Source of the DNA: CAITJF01 sp032654645
GTDB taxonomy: Bacteria; Pseudomonadota; Gammaproteobacteria; Burkholderiales; Gallionellaceae
DNA length: 64,000 nt
Direction of reading: 5' to 3'
Assembly: GCA_032654645.1 (NCBI GenBank)
Contig: JAULAW010000003.1
Location: 434,001-498,000 of the forward strand
Shown: positions 41,634 through 50,103 of the stretch, piece by piece
Layout of the letters: every line of letters begins with the position of its first letter
Numbering within the stretch: position 1 is the first letter of the stretch
Translations under genes and position numbers: made by a program
Notes under the pieces: model-generated
The model's input: only the letters and a program-made list of their open reading frames with translations
Told to the model about the DNA's origin: nothing
Databases searched by the model: none

Positions 41634-42737
41634 ATGTTACTGGCGCTCTCACAATGGCTGGCGCAAGACATCCGTACTTTCAACGTGTTCAGCTACATCA
41701 CGTTGCGCGCGGTGCTGGCCGCCATGACCGCGCTGTTCATTTCCTTCATGGTGGGGCCGATGATGATCCGCAAGCTGACCGCCTACAAGATCGGGCAGTC
41801 GGTGCGCGACGATGGCCCGCAAAGCCATCTGATCAAGGCCGGAACCCCGACCATGGGCGGTGCGCTGATTCTCACCTCGATAGCCATCACCACGCTGCTA
41901 TGGAGCGATCTCAAAAACCCGTATGTGTGGGTGGCGCTGCTCACTACGCTGGGTTTCGGCGCCATCGGCTGGGTGGATGACTACCGTAAAGTGGTGCACC
42001 GCAATCCAAAGGGGCTGTCGGCCAAGGCAAAAATGTTCTGGCAGTCCGTTATTACGCTGGTTGTCGCGGTGTACCTGTGGCGGCACGCCAGCCTGCCGGT
42101 GCATACCGAACTTATCGTGCCGTTCTTCAAGCATCTGGTGTTCCCGTTGGGCTTGGCCATGTTCATCGTGTTGACTTATCTGGTTATCGTCGGCAGCAGC
42201 AACGCGGTGAACCTGACCGACGGTTTGGATGGGTTGGCCATCATGCCCACGGTGATGGTGAGTGGCGCGCTGGCCCTGTTCGCTTATATCGCGGGCCATG
42301 CGGTGTTCGCCAAATATCTCGGTGTGCCGCACATTCCAGGTGCGGGCGAGTTGGCGGTGTTTTGCAGCGCAATCGCCGGAGCCGGGCTGGCCTTCCTGTG
42401 GTTTAACGCCTATCCGGCGGAAGTGTTCATGGGCGACGTGGGCGCGCTGGCGCTGGGTGCGGCGCTCGGCACAGTGGCCGTGATCGTGCGGCAGGAGCTG
42501 GTGCTGTTCATCATGGGCGGCGTGTTCGTGGTCGAAGCGGTTTCGGTGATGTTGCAGGTGTCGTATTTCAAATACACCAAGCAGCGCTACGGCGTCGGCA
42601 AGCGCATCCTGCTGATGGCGCCGCTGCACCACCACTTCGAGCAGAAGGGCTGGAAGGAGACACAGGTGGTGGTGCGCTTCTGGATTATTACCATGCTGCT
42701 GGTGCTGCTGGGGTTGGCGACGTTGAAGCTAAGATAG
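41634..42737 (+). CDS. mraY: Phospho-MurNAc-pentapeptide-transferase
   Basis: Integral membrane enzyme that makes lipid I from UDP-MurNAc-pentapeptide and undecaprenyl phosphate. 367 residues from the ATG at 41634, chosen because AAGGGG lies just before it. About ten membrane segments. Catalytic motifs are present: DDYRK, NLTDGLDGLAI and MAPLHHHFE near the C-terminus. Nothing unusual in the coding sequence. The 108-bp gap to murD is filled by an inverted repeat, one of the few gaps in this cluster. Confidence 0.96.
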   Translation: MLLALSQWLAQDIRTFNVFSYITLRAVLAAMTALFISFMVGPMMIRKLTAYKIGQSVRDDGPQSHLIKAGTPTMGGALILTSIAITTLLWSDLKNPYVWVALLTTLGFGAIGWVDDYRKVVHRNPKGLSAKAKMFWQSVITLVVAVYLWRHASLPVHTELIVPFFKHLVFPLGLAMFIVLTYLVIVGSSNAVNLTDGLDGLAIMPTVMVSGALALFAYIAGHAVFAKYLGVPHIPGAGELAVFCSAIAGAGLAFLWFNAYPAEVFMGDVGALALGAALGTVAVIVRQELVLFIMGGVFVVEAVSVMLQVSYFKYTKQRYGVGKRILLMAPLHHHFEQKGWKETQVVVRFWIITMLLVLLGLATLKLR

Positions 42738-42829
42738 TTGGTAGTCGTTAGACGTTAGTCGTTAGTTAAGGCCGCCGCATAGCGGCGATAACACCAACTA
42801 ACGACTACCTACTAGCGGCTAACGGCTGA
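42738..42829. repeat. Family C palindrome between mraY and murD
   Basis: GGTAGTCGTTAG (42740-42751) pairs with CTAACGACTACC (42798-42809); the centre is a GCCGCC...GGCGAT hairpin, and further GTTAGTCG and CTAACGG words flank it. A related stretch with CTAGCGACTACCG lies in frame in murD at 43165-43190. Confidence 0.85.
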
Positions 42830-42845
42830 TTTTGAGGATAAACAA

Positions 42846-44243
42846 GTGACAGGATGGACTGACAAAAAAGTGCTGGTACTCGGTCTCGGCGAGACTGGGC
42901 TGTCGCTCGCGCGCTGGCTGGTGGCGCAGGGTGCGCGCGTGCGTGCCGCCGACAGCCGTGAGCAACCGCCTGCGCTCACTACGCTACGTGCGCAGTTGCC
43001 GCAGGTGGAAATTCATTGCGGCGCGTTTCGCGATGAATTACTAAACGGCATCGAGCTGGCCGCCATCAGCCCCGGCATACCGCTTGCCGACCCATTCGTG
43101 GCGCATGCCGTTACATGCGGCATCCCGGTGGTCGGCGATATAGAACTCTTCGCCCAACAACTAGCGTCTAGCGACTACCGTCTAACGACTAAGGTCATTG
43201 CCATCACCGGCGCCAACGGCAAGACCACGGTGACCAGCATGGTCGGTGCGATGTGCCGTGCGGCAGGGCTGGATACTGAAGTGGCTGGCAATATTTCACC
43301 CGCAGTGCTGGATGTGCTGTTACAGCGACAAGGGCTGCAGCCGGATGTGTGGGTGCTGGAGCTTTCCAGCTTCCAGTTGGAAACGACCAATTCCTTGAAT
43401 GCAGATGCGGCCACGGTGCTGAATGTCAGCGAGGATCACCTCGACCGCTATACCGATATGACTGCCTACGCTGCGGCCAAGGCGCGCATCTTTCAAGGCG
43501 GGGGGGCTCAAGTGCTGAACCGTGACGATGCGCGCAGCTTGGGCATGGTATTGCCGGGGCGCAGGCAAGCGACCTTCGGCTTGAATGAACCGCGCGGTGC
43601 GGGCGACTGGGGAATACAGCGCAATGGCAGGGACATCTGGCTGGTGCAGGGGCAGCAGCGCGTGCTGAATGCCAACGAGTTGCAAGTTGCCGGATTGCAC
43701 AATGTGGCGAACGCGCTGGCTGCGCTGGCGCTGTGCCGCGCCATCGGGTTGCCGTTATCTTCCCTGCTGGATGCGTTGCGCGCTTTCAAGGGGTTGCCGC
43801 ACCGCGTGGAGCCCGTCGCGGAAATCAACGGGGTCATTTACTACGACGATTCCAAGGGCACCAATGTGGGCGCTACTACGGCTGCGCTGCAAGGCCTGGG
43901 TCGGCTCTCGGTGCTGATTGCGGGCGGGGACGGCAAGGGGCAGGATTTTTCGCCGCTCAATCCGGTGGTGGCGCAGCACGCGCGCGCCGTCGTGCTGATC
44001 GGGCGCGATGCAGGCAGGGTCGAGGCGGCGCTGGAGAATTGTGGCGTGCCGGTAGTGCGCGCCCGCGACATGGTTGATGCGGTGCGGCAAGGCGCTGCGC
44101 TGGCACAGCCAGGTGATGCGGTGCTACTGTCGCCGGCCTGCGCCAGCTTCGACATGTTCCGCAACTATGAGCATCGTGCCGAGGTGTTTGCCGGCGCTGT
44201 GCATAAACTACAAACGGAGGTGTCATGCGCGTCGCAAACCTGA
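42846..44243 (+). CDS. murD: UDP-MurNAc-L-alanine:D-glutamate ligase
   Basis: Adds D-glutamate to UDP-MurNAc-L-Ala in the cytoplasm. 465 residues starting with GTG, with GAGGAT about 7 bases upstream. The Rossmann N-terminus (VLVLGLGETGLSLARWL), the P-loop ITGANGKTT and DDSKGTNVGAT are intact. Between FAQQL and VIAIT the loop reads ASSDYRLTTK, coded by CTAGCGACTACCGTCTAACG words of repeat family C. This replaces a native stretch of similar length. The gene overlaps ftsW by 19 bp. Confidence 0.95.
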   Translation: MTGWTDKKVLVLGLGETGLSLARWLVAQGARVRAADSREQPPALTTLRAQLPQVEIHCGAFRDELLNGIELAAISPGIPLADPFVAHAVTCGIPVVGDIELFAQQLASSDYRLTTKVIAITGANGKTTVTSMVGAMCRAAGLDTEVAGNISPAVLDVLLQRQGLQPDVWVLELSSFQLETTNSLNADAATVLNVSEDHLDRYTDMTAYAAAKARIFQGGGAQVLNRDDARSLGMVLPGRRQATFGLNEPRGAGDWGIQRNGRDIWLVQGQQRVLNANELQVAGLHNVANALAALALCRAIGLPLSSLLDALRAFKGLPHRVEPVAEINGVIYYDDSKGTNVGATTAALQGLGRLSVLIAGGDGKGQDFSPLNPVVAQHARAVVLIGRDAGRVEAALENCGVPVVRARDMVDAVRQGAALAQPGDAVLLSPACASFDMFRNYEHRAEVFAGAVHKLQTEVSCASQT

Positions 44244-45388
44244 GCGCCCCCCACCCGGTATTGGCGGAATATGACGAGATGCTGGTGTGGATCGTACTTG
44301 CGCTGCTGTCCATCGGCCTGGTGATGGTGTACTCGGCTTCCATCGCCACTGCAGAGGAAAGCAAATTCACCGGCTTTCGCCCCGCGTATTACCTGGTCCG
44401 GCACAGCTTGTATATTTTCATCGGCATCGTCGCCGGGGTGATGGCGTTCCAGGTGCCGGTGCAAACCTGGCAAAAGCTGTCACCTTACTTGTTCATGTTG
44501 GGCGTGGTGCTGCTGATACTGGTGCTGATTCCCGGTATTGGCCGGGCGGTGAATGGCAGCCGCCGCTGGTTGTCACTGTTCGCCGTCAATCTGCAACCGT
44601 CCGAATTGATGAAATTGTTAGCCGTGCTGTATGCCGCCGATTACACGATGCGCAAGGGCAGCGTCAAACATACCTTCAGCAAGGCATTTCTGCCGATTTT
44701 CGTGGTGATGGTGCTGGTGGGCGGGTTGTTGTTGCTGGAGCCGGATATGGGTGCGTTCGTGGTGATCTGTGCGATTGCCGTCTGCACGCTGTGGGTGGGG
44801 GGCTTTAATCTCAAGGTGTTCGGCGGGCTGGTGTTTGCCTTGCCGCTCGCCTTCGCTGCGCTGATCATTTCATCGCCCTATCGCATGCAGCGCGTCATCA
44901 GTTTTATGGACCCGTGGTCTGATCCTTTCGGCAAGGGTTACCAGTTAAGCCATGCGTTGATAGCCTTCGGGCGCGGCGAGTGGTTTGGCGTGGGGCTGGG
45001 CGGCAGCGTGGAAAAATTATTTTACCTGCCAGAAGCGCACACGGATTTTTTGCTTGCGGTCATTGCCGAAGAACTCGGCTTTGCCGGTGTGTGCACGGTC
45101 ATCATACTGTTTACCGGGCTGCTTATCCGTGCCTTTGCCATTGGCCGCCAAGCGGCCTTTCTCGATCGCCAGTTCGCTGCGCTGGCAGCGCAGGGCATCG
45201 CCGTGTGGCTGGGAGTCCAGGCGGTGATCAACAGCGGGGTGAATATGGGCGTGCTGCCCACCAAGGGATTGACCCTGCCGTTCCTCAGTTTCGGCGGCAG
45301 CGGTTTGGTGGTGAACTGCATCGCGGTGGCGATACTGCTGCGGATTGATTTCGAAAATCGTCGCATGATGCGTGGAGTGCCGGTATGA
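44225..45388 (+). CDS. ftsW: Septal peptidoglycan polymerase FtsW
   Basis: SEDS-family glycosyltransferase that polymerises lipid II at the septum with FtsI. 387 residues with about ten membrane helices. SEDS motifs include GSRRWLSLFAVNLQPSELMK, the catalytic-loop region near YQLSHALIAFGRGEW, and the C-terminal PTKGLTLPFLSFGGSG. ACGGAGGTGTC places a strong Shine-Dalgarno before the ATG, inside the murD 3' end. No anomaly seen. Confidence 0.96.
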   Translation: MRVANLSAPHPVLAEYDEMLVWIVLALLSIGLVMVYSASIATAEESKFTGFRPAYYLVRHSLYIFIGIVAGVMAFQVPVQTWQKLSPYLFMLGVVLLILVLIPGIGRAVNGSRRWLSLFAVNLQPSELMKLLAVLYAADYTMRKGSVKHTFSKAFLPIFVVMVLVGGLLLLEPDMGAFVVICAIAVCTLWVGGFNLKVFGGLVFALPLAFAALIISSPYRMQRVISFMDPWSDPFGKGYQLSHALIAFGRGEWFGVGLGGSVEKLFYLPEAHTDFLLAVIAEELGFAGVCTVIILFTGLLIRAFAIGRQAAFLDRQFAALAAQGIAVWLGVQAVINSGVNMGVLPTKGLTLPFLSFGGSGLVVNCIAVAILLRIDFENRRMMRGVPV

Positions 45389-46449
45389 CGCGCAATATCC
45401 TGATTATGGCAGGCGGCACCGGCGGCCATATCTTTCCGGCATTAGCCGTCGCCGATTGTTTGCGCGCACAGGGATGGCGCATCACTTGGCTGGGCGCGCC
45501 CAACAGCATGGAAGCCGAACTGGTGCCCAAGCATGGTTATGAAATGTCGTGGGTGCGCTTCTCAGGATTACGCGGCAAGGGGCTGCTGCGCAAGCTGTTG
45601 CTGCCGCTGAACCTGCTGGTGGCGCTGTGGCAAAGCGCGGTTGCGCTGTTGCGCCATCGTCCGGACGTGGTGCTGGGCATGGGCGGATACATCACGTTCC
45701 CTGGCGGCATCATGGCTGCATTGTTGCGCCGCCCGCTGGTCATTCATGAACAGAATTCGATTGCCGGGTTGAGCAACAAGGCTCTGGCGCATTTTGCCAA
45801 GCGCGTACTGAGCGGTTTTCCGGAAGTGCTGCCCGGCGCAGAATGGTGCGGCAACCCGGTGCGCAACACCATCGCCGGGCTGCCCGGACCACAATCGCGT
45901 TATGCCGCACGCGACGGTGTGCTCAATGTGCTGGCAGTGGGCGGCAGTCTGGGGGCAAAAGCGATCAATGAATGCATGCCGCAGGCGCTGGCTTTAATGC
46001 CGCAGGCGATACGCCCAAAAGTGATTCACCAGACCGGCAAGCAGCATTTCGAGGCAGTGCAAGCGGCCTATCAGCAGGCAGGCGTGGCTGCCGAAGTTAA
46101 ACCTTTTCTGGAAGATATGGCGCACTACTACGGGCAGGCCGATGTAGTGGTTTGCCGAGCCGGGGCGCTGACCATCGCCGAATTGGCGGCAGCGGGCGTA
46201 GCCAGCATTCTGGTGCCCTTCCCGTTTGCGGTGGATGACCACCAGAGCGGCAATGCCCGCTTTCTCAGCGAACACGGCGCGGCGGTCTTGTTGCCGCAGG
46301 GCGAATTGGTCCCGCAGCGCCTGGCAGATTTATTGCAGGAGATGACCCGGGCGCGTGCACTGGCTATGGCACTGGCCGCACGCGCGGTGGCGCAACCGGC
46401 AGCAGCATCACGCGTGGCACAAGTGTGTGCAGAATTGGTGGCAGCATGA
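45385..46449 (+). CDS. murG: Lipid II synthase MurG
   Basis: Membrane-associated UDP-GlcNAc transferase that converts lipid I to lipid II. 354 residues of the GT-B fold. Diagnostic motifs are GGTGGHIFPALAVA at the N-terminus, MGGYITFPG, HEQNSIAGL and the UDP-GlcNAc-binding CRAGALTIAELAAAG in the C-terminal half. The start overlaps the ftsW stop by 4 bp, and its stop overlaps the murC ATG. Normal length, no insertion. Confidence 0.96.
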   Translation: MTRNILIMAGGTGGHIFPALAVADCLRAQGWRITWLGAPNSMEAELVPKHGYEMSWVRFSGLRGKGLLRKLLLPLNLLVALWQSAVALLRHRPDVVLGMGGYITFPGGIMAALLRRPLVIHEQNSIAGLSNKALAHFAKRVLSGFPEVLPGAEWCGNPVRNTIAGLPGPQSRYAARDGVLNVLAVGGSLGAKAINECMPQALALMPQAIRPKVIHQTGKQHFEAVQAAYQQAGVAAEVKPFLEDMAHYYGQADVVVCRAGALTIAELAAAGVASILVPFPFAVDDHQSGNARFLSEHGAAVLLPQGELVPQRLADLLQEMTRARALAMALAARAVAQPAAASRVAQVCAELVAA

Positions 46450-48008
46450 AACATAAAATTAAAAATATTCACTTCGTGGGCATAGGCGGTTCAGGCATGA
46501 ACGGCATTGCGGAAGTACTGCTTAATCTGGGTTATCAGGTGAGCGGATCCGACCTGGCTGACAGCACGATCATGCGGAGAATAGAGCATCTTGGCGCGAC
46601 GGTGCATGTGGGGCATGCCGGGGATCATCTCGCCGATGCGGATGCGGTGGTGGTGTCCACTGCGGTGGGCGGAGACAACCCGGAGGTGCTGGCGGCGCGT
46701 GCACGCAATATTCCGGTGGTGCCACGCGCCATGATGCTGGCGGAACTGATGCGGTTGCGCCAGGGTATCGCGGTGGCCGGGACGCACGGCAAGACTACAA
46801 CCACCAGCCTGGTCGCCAGCGTGCTGGCCAAGGGTGGTTTCGATCCAACCTACGTCATCGGCGGGCGGCTCAACAGCAGCGGAACCAACGCCAAACTTGG
46901 TACCGGCGAATTCATTGTGGTCGAAGCGGATGAGTCCGATGCTTCATTTCTCCATTTGACGCCCATTCTGGCGGTGGTCACCAACATAGACGCCGACCAC
47001 ATGGAAACTTATGGCCACGATTTCACCCGGCTCAAGCAGGCATTCGTGGATTTCCTGGAGCGTCTGCCGTTCTATGGGCGCGCCATGCTGTGCGTGGACG
47101 ATGCCAATGTGCGCGAACTACTGGCGCGCATCAGCAAGCCTGTCACCACTTACGGCTTCGCCGAGGATGCGCAGATCCGCGCGGTCAACGTGCGCCACGA
47201 GGGCGGGCGGATGCGCTTTACCGCATTGTGTCGGCACAACAGCGTGCCCGTGGATTTAGACATCTTGCTGAATCTGGCTGGCGCCCACAACGTGCTGAAC
47301 GCCTTGGCCGCCATCGCCGTGGGGCTCGAAGTGGGCGTGGCGGAAGAAGCCATCGTCGCGGCGCTGGCCGAGTTCCAGGGGGTGGGGCGGAGGTTCCAGC
47401 GCTATGGCGAGATTCCGGTGCTCAATGCTCCATTACCTGGCTCTTCCACGCAAAAACACCCTCACCTCAATCCTGATGAAACAACTAGCCATCTGACTAG
47501 GCTGCCCAAAGACGACAGCCAAGTCATTGGTTCTCTCCCGGAGGGAGAGGAGGCGAACGTTCCCTCGCCCGCTTGCGGGCGAGGGAGTTTTACTTTAATC
47601 GACGATTATGGCCATCACCCCGCCGAGATGGCTGCCACACTGTCCGCAGTGCGCGGCGCTTTTCCGGGGCGGCGCTTGGTGCTGGCGTTTCAGCCGCACC
47701 GCTACACGCGCACGCGCGATTTGTTCGAGGACTTCGTCAAGGTGCTTAGCGGGGTGGATGCGCTGCTGCTGGCGGAAGTGTATGCGGCGGGCGAGGCGCC
47801 CATCGTGGCAGCGGACGGGCGCACGTTGATGCATGCGGTGCGTGTGGCTGGGCAGGGCGAAGCGATGTTCGTCGAGCAGATACAGGATATGCCGCAGGCC
47901 ATCCTGAGCATGGCGCAGCCGAATGATGTGGTGCTGACCATGGGCGCCGGTTCAATTGGCGGCGTTCCGCCTCAAGTGCGCCAAATGGCGGAGGGCGCAT
48001 GGAAATGA
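46446..48008 (+). CDS. murC: UDP-MurNAc:L-alanine ligase with repeat insertion
   Basis: Adds L-alanine to UDP-MurNAc, the first amino acid of the stem peptide. 520 residues against about 470 expected. The ATG at 46446 overlaps the murG stop. FVGIGGSGMNGIAEVL and the P-loop GTHGKTTT are intact, as is DDYGHHPAE later. Between GRRFQRYGEI and GSFTLIDDYGHHP about 55 residues (LNPDETTSHLTRLPKDDSQV and adjacent) come from a family A palindrome. The insertion precedes the ligand-binding C-terminal domain, at a domain boundary, so activity may survive. Confidence 0.94.
   Translation: MKHKIKNIHFVGIGGSGMNGIAEVLLNLGYQVSGSDLADSTIMRRIEHLGATVHVGHAGDHLADADAVVVSTAVGGDNPEVLAARARNIPVVPRAMMLAELMRLRQGIAVAGTHGKTTTTSLVASVLAKGGFDPTYVIGGRLNSSGTNAKLGTGEFIVVEADESDASFLHLTPILAVVTNIDADHMETYGHDFTRLKQAFVDFLERLPFYGRAMLCVDDANVRELLARISKPVTTYGFAEDAQIRAVNVRHEGGRMRFTALCRHNSVPVDLDILLNLAGAHNVLNALAAIAVGLEVGVAEEAIVAALAEFQGVGRRFQRYGEIPVLNAPLPGSSTQKHPHLNPDETTSHLTRLPKDDSQVIGSLPEGEEANVPSPACGRGSFTLIDDYGHHPAEMAATLSAVRGAFPGRRLVLAFQPHRYTRTRDLFEDFVKVLSGVDALLLAEVYAAGEAPIVAADGRTLMHAVRVAGQGEAMFVEQIQDMPQAILSMAQPNDVVLTMGAGSIGGVPPQVRQMAEGAWK
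47457..47586. repeat. Family A composite palindrome inside murC
   Basis: Stem-loop 1 is 47495-47525 (GGCTG with CAGCC, closed by GACT and AGTC). Stem-loop 2 is 47475-47493 (GATG with CATC). A further hairpin CCCTCGCCCGC / GCGGGCGAGGG (47563-47586) follows. Orientation as in ftsL. Confidence 0.88.
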
Positions 48009-49027
48009 CTGAGCCGGCACAGTTCATCGCCGAAGGTTTGCGCGGGACGTTGCGCTATGACGTGGATATGCGCCGCCACACCAGTTGGCGCGCGGGCGGG
48101 CGCGTGGAGCGCATGTATCAACCTGCCGACATTGAAGATCTGGCGGCATTTCTGTACGCCCTGCCAGCGGAGGAACCGCTGGTGGCAGTCGGTTTGGGCA
48201 GTAACCTGCTGGTGCGCGACGGTGGCCTGCGTGGCACGGTGCTGCTGCTGCACGGTGCGCTGGGCGAATTTCACCTGGAGGCAGAAGGATTGATCTACGC
48301 GCAGGCAGGCGTACCCGGTGCAAAGCTGGCGCGTTTCGCGGCGCTGCATAACCTGGGCGGCGCGGAATTTTTCGCGGGTATTCCCGGCACGCTAGGCGGC
48401 ATGTTGGCCATGAACGCCGGTTGTTACGGCAGCGAAACTTGGGATGTAGTGGCGCGGGTGCAGGTGTTGGATCGCGGAGGTGCGCTGTATGAGCGCACGG
48501 CGGCAGATTATGAGATTGGGTACCGGCATGTGGTGAAACGGGAAACGGGAAGCGGAATGGATGTAGGAGCCCGGCTTGCCGGGCGAAAGGAATTCGCGCA
48601 GCACCCGCAAGGAGTACGCCGTGGTTGCAATGGGCTAAAGCCCAAACAACACAAGCAGCAAGATGAATTTTTCGTCGGCGCTTGGCTGGGATTTGCGGGG
48701 GGCGATGGTGCGGTGGCACGCGGAAAAATCAAGGCGCTGCTGGACAAGCGCATTGCCAGCCAGCCGCTGAACTTGCCGAACGCCGGTTCGGTGTTCCGCA
48801 ACCCGCCGGGTGATTATGCGGCGCGCCTGATTGAGCAGTGCGGGCTGAAGGGAAGGCAGATCGGCGGGGCGCGCGTGTCGGAAAAACATGCCAACTTCAT
48901 CGTGAACATGGGTGGCGCCACTGCAACGGACATCGAGAATTTGATTGGGGATGTACAGGCGACGGTCGAAGAAAAAACCGGAATCAGGTTGCATCCAGAA
49001 GTAAGAATTGTGGGTGAAGCGAAATGA
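47999..49027 (+). CDS. murB: UDP-N-acetylenolpyruvoylglucosamine reductase with repeat insertion
   Basis: FAD enzyme that makes UDP-MurNAc. 342 residues against about 300 for this type. VGLGSNLLVRDGGLRGTVL (FAD site), GIPGTLGGMLAMNAGCYG and LPNAGSVFRNP are intact; the catalytic Ser is in NAGSVF and Glu in LHPEVR. Between YEIGYRHVV and DEFFVGAW lie about 37 extra residues coded by a GGAGCCCGGCTTGCCGGGC repeat and flanking DNA. The start is ATG at 47999, with GGAGGG about 5 bases before it; ATG at 48005 is also possible. It overlaps murC. Confidence 0.93.
   Translation: MEMTEPAQFIAEGLRGTLRYDVDMRRHTSWRAGGRVERMYQPADIEDLAAFLYALPAEEPLVAVGLGSNLLVRDGGLRGTVLLLHGALGEFHLEAEGLIYAQAGVPGAKLARFAALHNLGGAEFFAGIPGTLGGMLAMNAGCYGSETWDVVARVQVLDRGGALYERTAADYEIGYRHVVKRETGSGMDVGARLAGRKEFAQHPQGVRRGCNGLKPKQHKQQDEFFVGAWLGFAGGDGAVARGKIKALLDKRIASQPLNLPNAGSVFRNPPGDYAARLIEQCGLKGRQIGGARVSEKHANFIVNMGGATATDIENLIGDVQATVEEKTGIRLHPEVRIVGEAK
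48563..48615. repeat. REP-like hairpin repeat inside murB
   Basis: GCCCGGCTTGCCGGGC forms a hairpin, preceded by GTAGGA and followed by GCGCAGCACCCGCAAGGAGTAC. It belongs to the same family as the Y-shaped palindrome at 21842-21896. The murB frame stays open. Confidence 0.8.
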
Positions 49028-50103
49028 GCACACAACCTTCCGCTACACGCTACAAGCACCAAGCTACAAGCTCCTACGGCAAAGTAGCGGTGCTGTATGG
49101 CGGACGCTCCGCCGAGCGCGAAGTATCGCTCAAGAGCGGTGCGGCGGTGCTGGCCGCTTTGCGCAACAGCGGCGTGGACGCATATGGCTTCGATCCCGCC
49201 GCGCAGGACTTGCATAGGCTGCTGGATGAGGGATACCAGCGCGTATTCATCGCGCTGCATGGACGTTTCGGCGAGGACGGCACGGTGCAGGGCGCGCTCG
49301 AATTGATGGGCATCCCCTATACCGGCAGCGGCGTGTTGGCCAGCGCGCTGGCCATGGACAAGTGGCGCAGCAAGCTGGTATGGCAGGCGGCGGGTTTGCC
49401 AATTCCAGAATATGAGTTGCTGGTTGTCGAGAGTGATTTCGATGCCGTTGCGGCACGTTTGGGATTGCCGCTGTTCGTCAAGCCGGCCAACGAAGGTTCC
49501 AGCGTGGGCATCAGCAAGGTGAAGCGGATAGGCGATTTGCGCGCGGCTTATGAAGAAGCTGCACGCCATGACAAGCTGGTGATTGCGGAGGCATTCGTCG
49601 GCGGTGGCGAATATACCGTCGCCATCCTGAGCGAACAGGAGCTGCCGGTGATCAAGATCGAACCGGCCAATGAGTTCTACGACTATGAGGCGAAATATCT
49701 GCGCGACGATACGCGCTACCTGTGCCCCAGCGGGCTTGCGCCGGCACAGGAAACAGAAATGCAGCGGCTGGCGCAACAGGGCTTTGCGCTGATAGGTGGC
49801 ACAGGGTGGGGGCGTGTAGATTTTCTGGTCAACGAGGCGGGCAAGCCGTATCTGCTGGAAATCAATACCTCGCCCGGCATGACCGACCACAGCTTGGTGC
49901 CGATGGCGGCCAGACAAGCCGGGATGAGCTTTGAGCAACTAGTGTTGCGGATATTGGAATTGGCAGAAGTTAGAAATGGCTCTTCACGTTTGCTCCCTCG
50001 CCCGCTTGCGGTAACCAATGACTTGGCTGGCGTTGTTAGCCAGCCTAGTCAGATGGCTAGTAGTTCCATCAGAGAGGGTTGGGGAGAGGGCGATGTGGGA
50101 TAA
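49024..50103 (+). CDS. ddl: D-alanine-D-alanine ligase with repeat-derived ends
   Basis: ATP-grasp enzyme that makes D-Ala-D-Ala for MurF. 359 residues against about 305 expected. The core is intact: KVAVLYGGRSAEREVSLKSG at the start, the ATP-grasp loop FVKPANEGSSVGISKV and INTSPGMTDHSLVP near the end. The first 19 residues (TRYKHQATSS and so on) come from GCTACAAG words, a small repeat. The last 40 residues come from a family A palindrome in reverse orientation, which also covers the ftsQ start. The ATG overlaps the murB stop by 4 bp. Confidence 0.93.
   Translation: MSTQPSATRYKHQATSSYGKVAVLYGGRSAEREVSLKSGAAVLAALRNSGVDAYGFDPAAQDLHRLLDEGYQRVFIALHGRFGEDGTVQGALELMGIPYTGSGVLASALAMDKWRSKLVWQAAGLPIPEYELLVVESDFDAVAARLGLPLFVKPANEGSSVGISKVKRIGDLRAAYEEAARHDKLVIAEAFVGGGEYTVAILSEQELPVIKIEPANEFYDYEAKYLRDDTRYLCPSGLAPAQETEMQRLAQQGFALIGGTGWGRVDFLVNEAGKPYLLEINTSPGMTDHSLVPMAARQAGMSFEQLVLRILELAEVRNGSSRLLPRPLAVTNDLAGVVSQPSQMASSSIREGWGEGDVG
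49991..50092. repeat. Family A composite palindrome at the ddl/ftsQ boundary
   Basis: Stem-loop 1 is 50020-50050 (GGCTGGC with GCCAGCC, closed by GACT and AGTC), stem-loop 2 is 50052-50070 (GATGG with CCATC). The right arm GGGGAGAGGG (50081-50090) supplies the GGAG (50083-50086) that acts as ftsQ Shine-Dalgarno. Confidence 0.9.

Noticed and set aside
50018..50092. An earlier ftsQ start at 50018
   Set aside because: The extension of 25 residues lies wholly inside a family A repeat and overlaps ddl in another frame; the ATG at 50093 has GGAG 6 bases upstream.
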